Assembly (NCBI GenBank): GCA_017413025.1
Contig: JAFPVE010000014.1
Location: 1-33,542 of the forward strand
Reading direction: 5' to 3'
Length of the DNA stretch: 33,542 nt
DNA from: Acetobacter sp.
Lineage (GTDB): Bacteria > Pseudomonadota > Alphaproteobacteria > Acetobacterales > Acetobacteraceae
Shown here piece by piece: positions 32,930-33,542 of the stretch. A model generated the notes under the pieces. It was not told the DNA's origin. It saw nothing but the letters and a program-made list of their open reading frames with translations, and searched no databases. The position numbers and the translations under genes were made by a program. Position 1 is the stretch's first letter. The number at the start of each line of letters is the position of its first letter.

Positions 32930-33542
32930 TTATAACGGAAGCAATCCCTCTTTTTTCATGCTCAACATATGCCCTGCCCCAACAATAATATGATCCCACA
33001 CAGTTAAACCTACAACACGAGCAGCGGCAATAACTTGATTAGTCATGACAATATCGGCTTCGGAAGGTTTGGGATTGCCGCTAGGATGGTTATGTACCAG
33101 GACGAACCCAGAAGCACCAAGTTGTAGAGCTCGATACACTAACTCTCGTGGGTAAACAGGCGCCTGATCAATAGTTCCACGCCCTGTCACCTCATCTCGT
33201 AACAAATACTGATTTTTATCAAGAAATAATACCCGAACCTGCTCTGTTTTTTCATAGCCCATAACAGTTCGCAGATATGCAAAAACTTGTTCATATCCTG
33301 CCAAAAAAGGTTGCCTGTATATTTTAGCCCGATGCAGCCTTTGCACAACTTCTCGTACTAGTAAAAGCATCACCCTAATACTTTCTGACTGACGCCTAAC
33401 CACATCTGTCTCTTGCCCCGTTGCTGTCAAAAGTGCGGATAAACTTCCTGTTTCTACCAACATATCTTCCGCGATCTTTTGAGCTTGTGATAAGTCAGAC
33501 GGCAAAACAGATTCCAACACGGCTACAAGTAGGCTTTTACTC
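32930..33542 (-). CDS. radC: RadC family JAMM-domain protein, N-terminus outside window
   Basis: RadC/DUF2466 (UPF0758) protein, long named as DNA repair but of unsettled function. The frame is open to the right edge, so the first residues are missing; an in-frame GTG at 33520 is not the real start, since helix-hairpin-helix-like sequence continues upstream. The visible part includes EDMLVETGSLSALLTA, the conserved VRVLFLDKNQYLL and GTIDQAPVYPRE, and the JAMM zinc motif HNHPSGNPKPSEAD. All catalytic metal residues appear intact. It is convergent with purK. Confidence 0.92.
   Translation of the reverse strand, partial: SKSLLVAVLESVLPSDLSQAQKIAEDMLVETGSLSALLTATGQETDVVRRQSESIRVMLLLVREVVQRLHRAKIYRQPFLAGYEQVFAYLRTVMGYEKTEQVRVLFLDKNQYLLRDEVTGRGTIDQAPVYPRELVYRALQLGASGFVLVHNHPSGNPKPSEADIVMTNQVIAAARVVGLTVWDHIIVGAGHMLSMKKEGLLPL

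Overview
The window looks like a chromosomal segment of a moderately AT-rich alphaproteobacterium, most likely a low-GC member of the Acetobacteraceae/Rhodospirillales. Pointers are a DUF1013 (TrcR-type) regulator next to an alphaproteobacterial L31 protein, a class II DAHP synthase, the COG0523 GTPase-WD40 pair, a typical alphaproteobacterial SH3-like exported protein, and FeoAB with a small Cys-tailed membrane protein. No phage, transposon, CRISPR or tRNA/rRNA gene was seen. The genus is inferred from gene content only. Both edges cut genes: a DEAD-box helicase at the left and radC at the right.

Layout. 1-7.4 kb: helicase 3' end; ugd on the minus strand; then a plus-strand run of class II DAHP synthase, pncB, a hypothetical gene, gltX and pncA (NAD salvage genes on either side of a second-type GluRS). 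7.4-12.6 kb, minus strand: a probable feoA-feoB-Cys-rich protein-copA operon with a good promoter, ending in a 27-residue membrane peptide whose ribosome-binding segment is tandemly repeated. 12.8-16.6 kb: typA, a 478-bp gap with hairpins and a promoter, a secreted Ala/Pro and His/Lys-rich protein resembling acid-shock proteins, and a convergent SH3-like exported protein. 16.6-18.7 kb: an E1-like (MoeB/ThiF) gene with a DsrE-like gene on the minus strand, then an alpha/beta hydrolase. 19-25 kb: a possible leader peptide, two cation diffusion facilitators, a ClC antiporter, and a COG0523 metallochaperone-type GTPase overlapping a WD40 gene. 25.3-27.9 kb: secD-secF. 28-30 kb, minus strand: two lipoprotein genes and mscL. 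30-33.5 kb: rpmE, DUF1013 gene, purE-purK, and radC.

The strongest unusual signal is at 28.0-28.9 kb. A DUF4136-like lipoprotein gene carries nine exact copies of a 10-bp repeat inside its signal-peptide region. Its promoter and its only start codon with a good ribosome-binding site are intact, but that start is out of frame with the lipoprotein at the present copy number. One more unit, or two fewer, would restore the frame, so this looks like a slipped-strand ON/OFF switch, currently OFF. A second repeat-at-the-RBS arrangement lies at 7.48-7.56 kb.

Metal handling is a theme: Feo iron uptake, a Cu(I) exporter, two CDF exporters, a COG0523 protein, and several His- or Cys-rich small or exported proteins.
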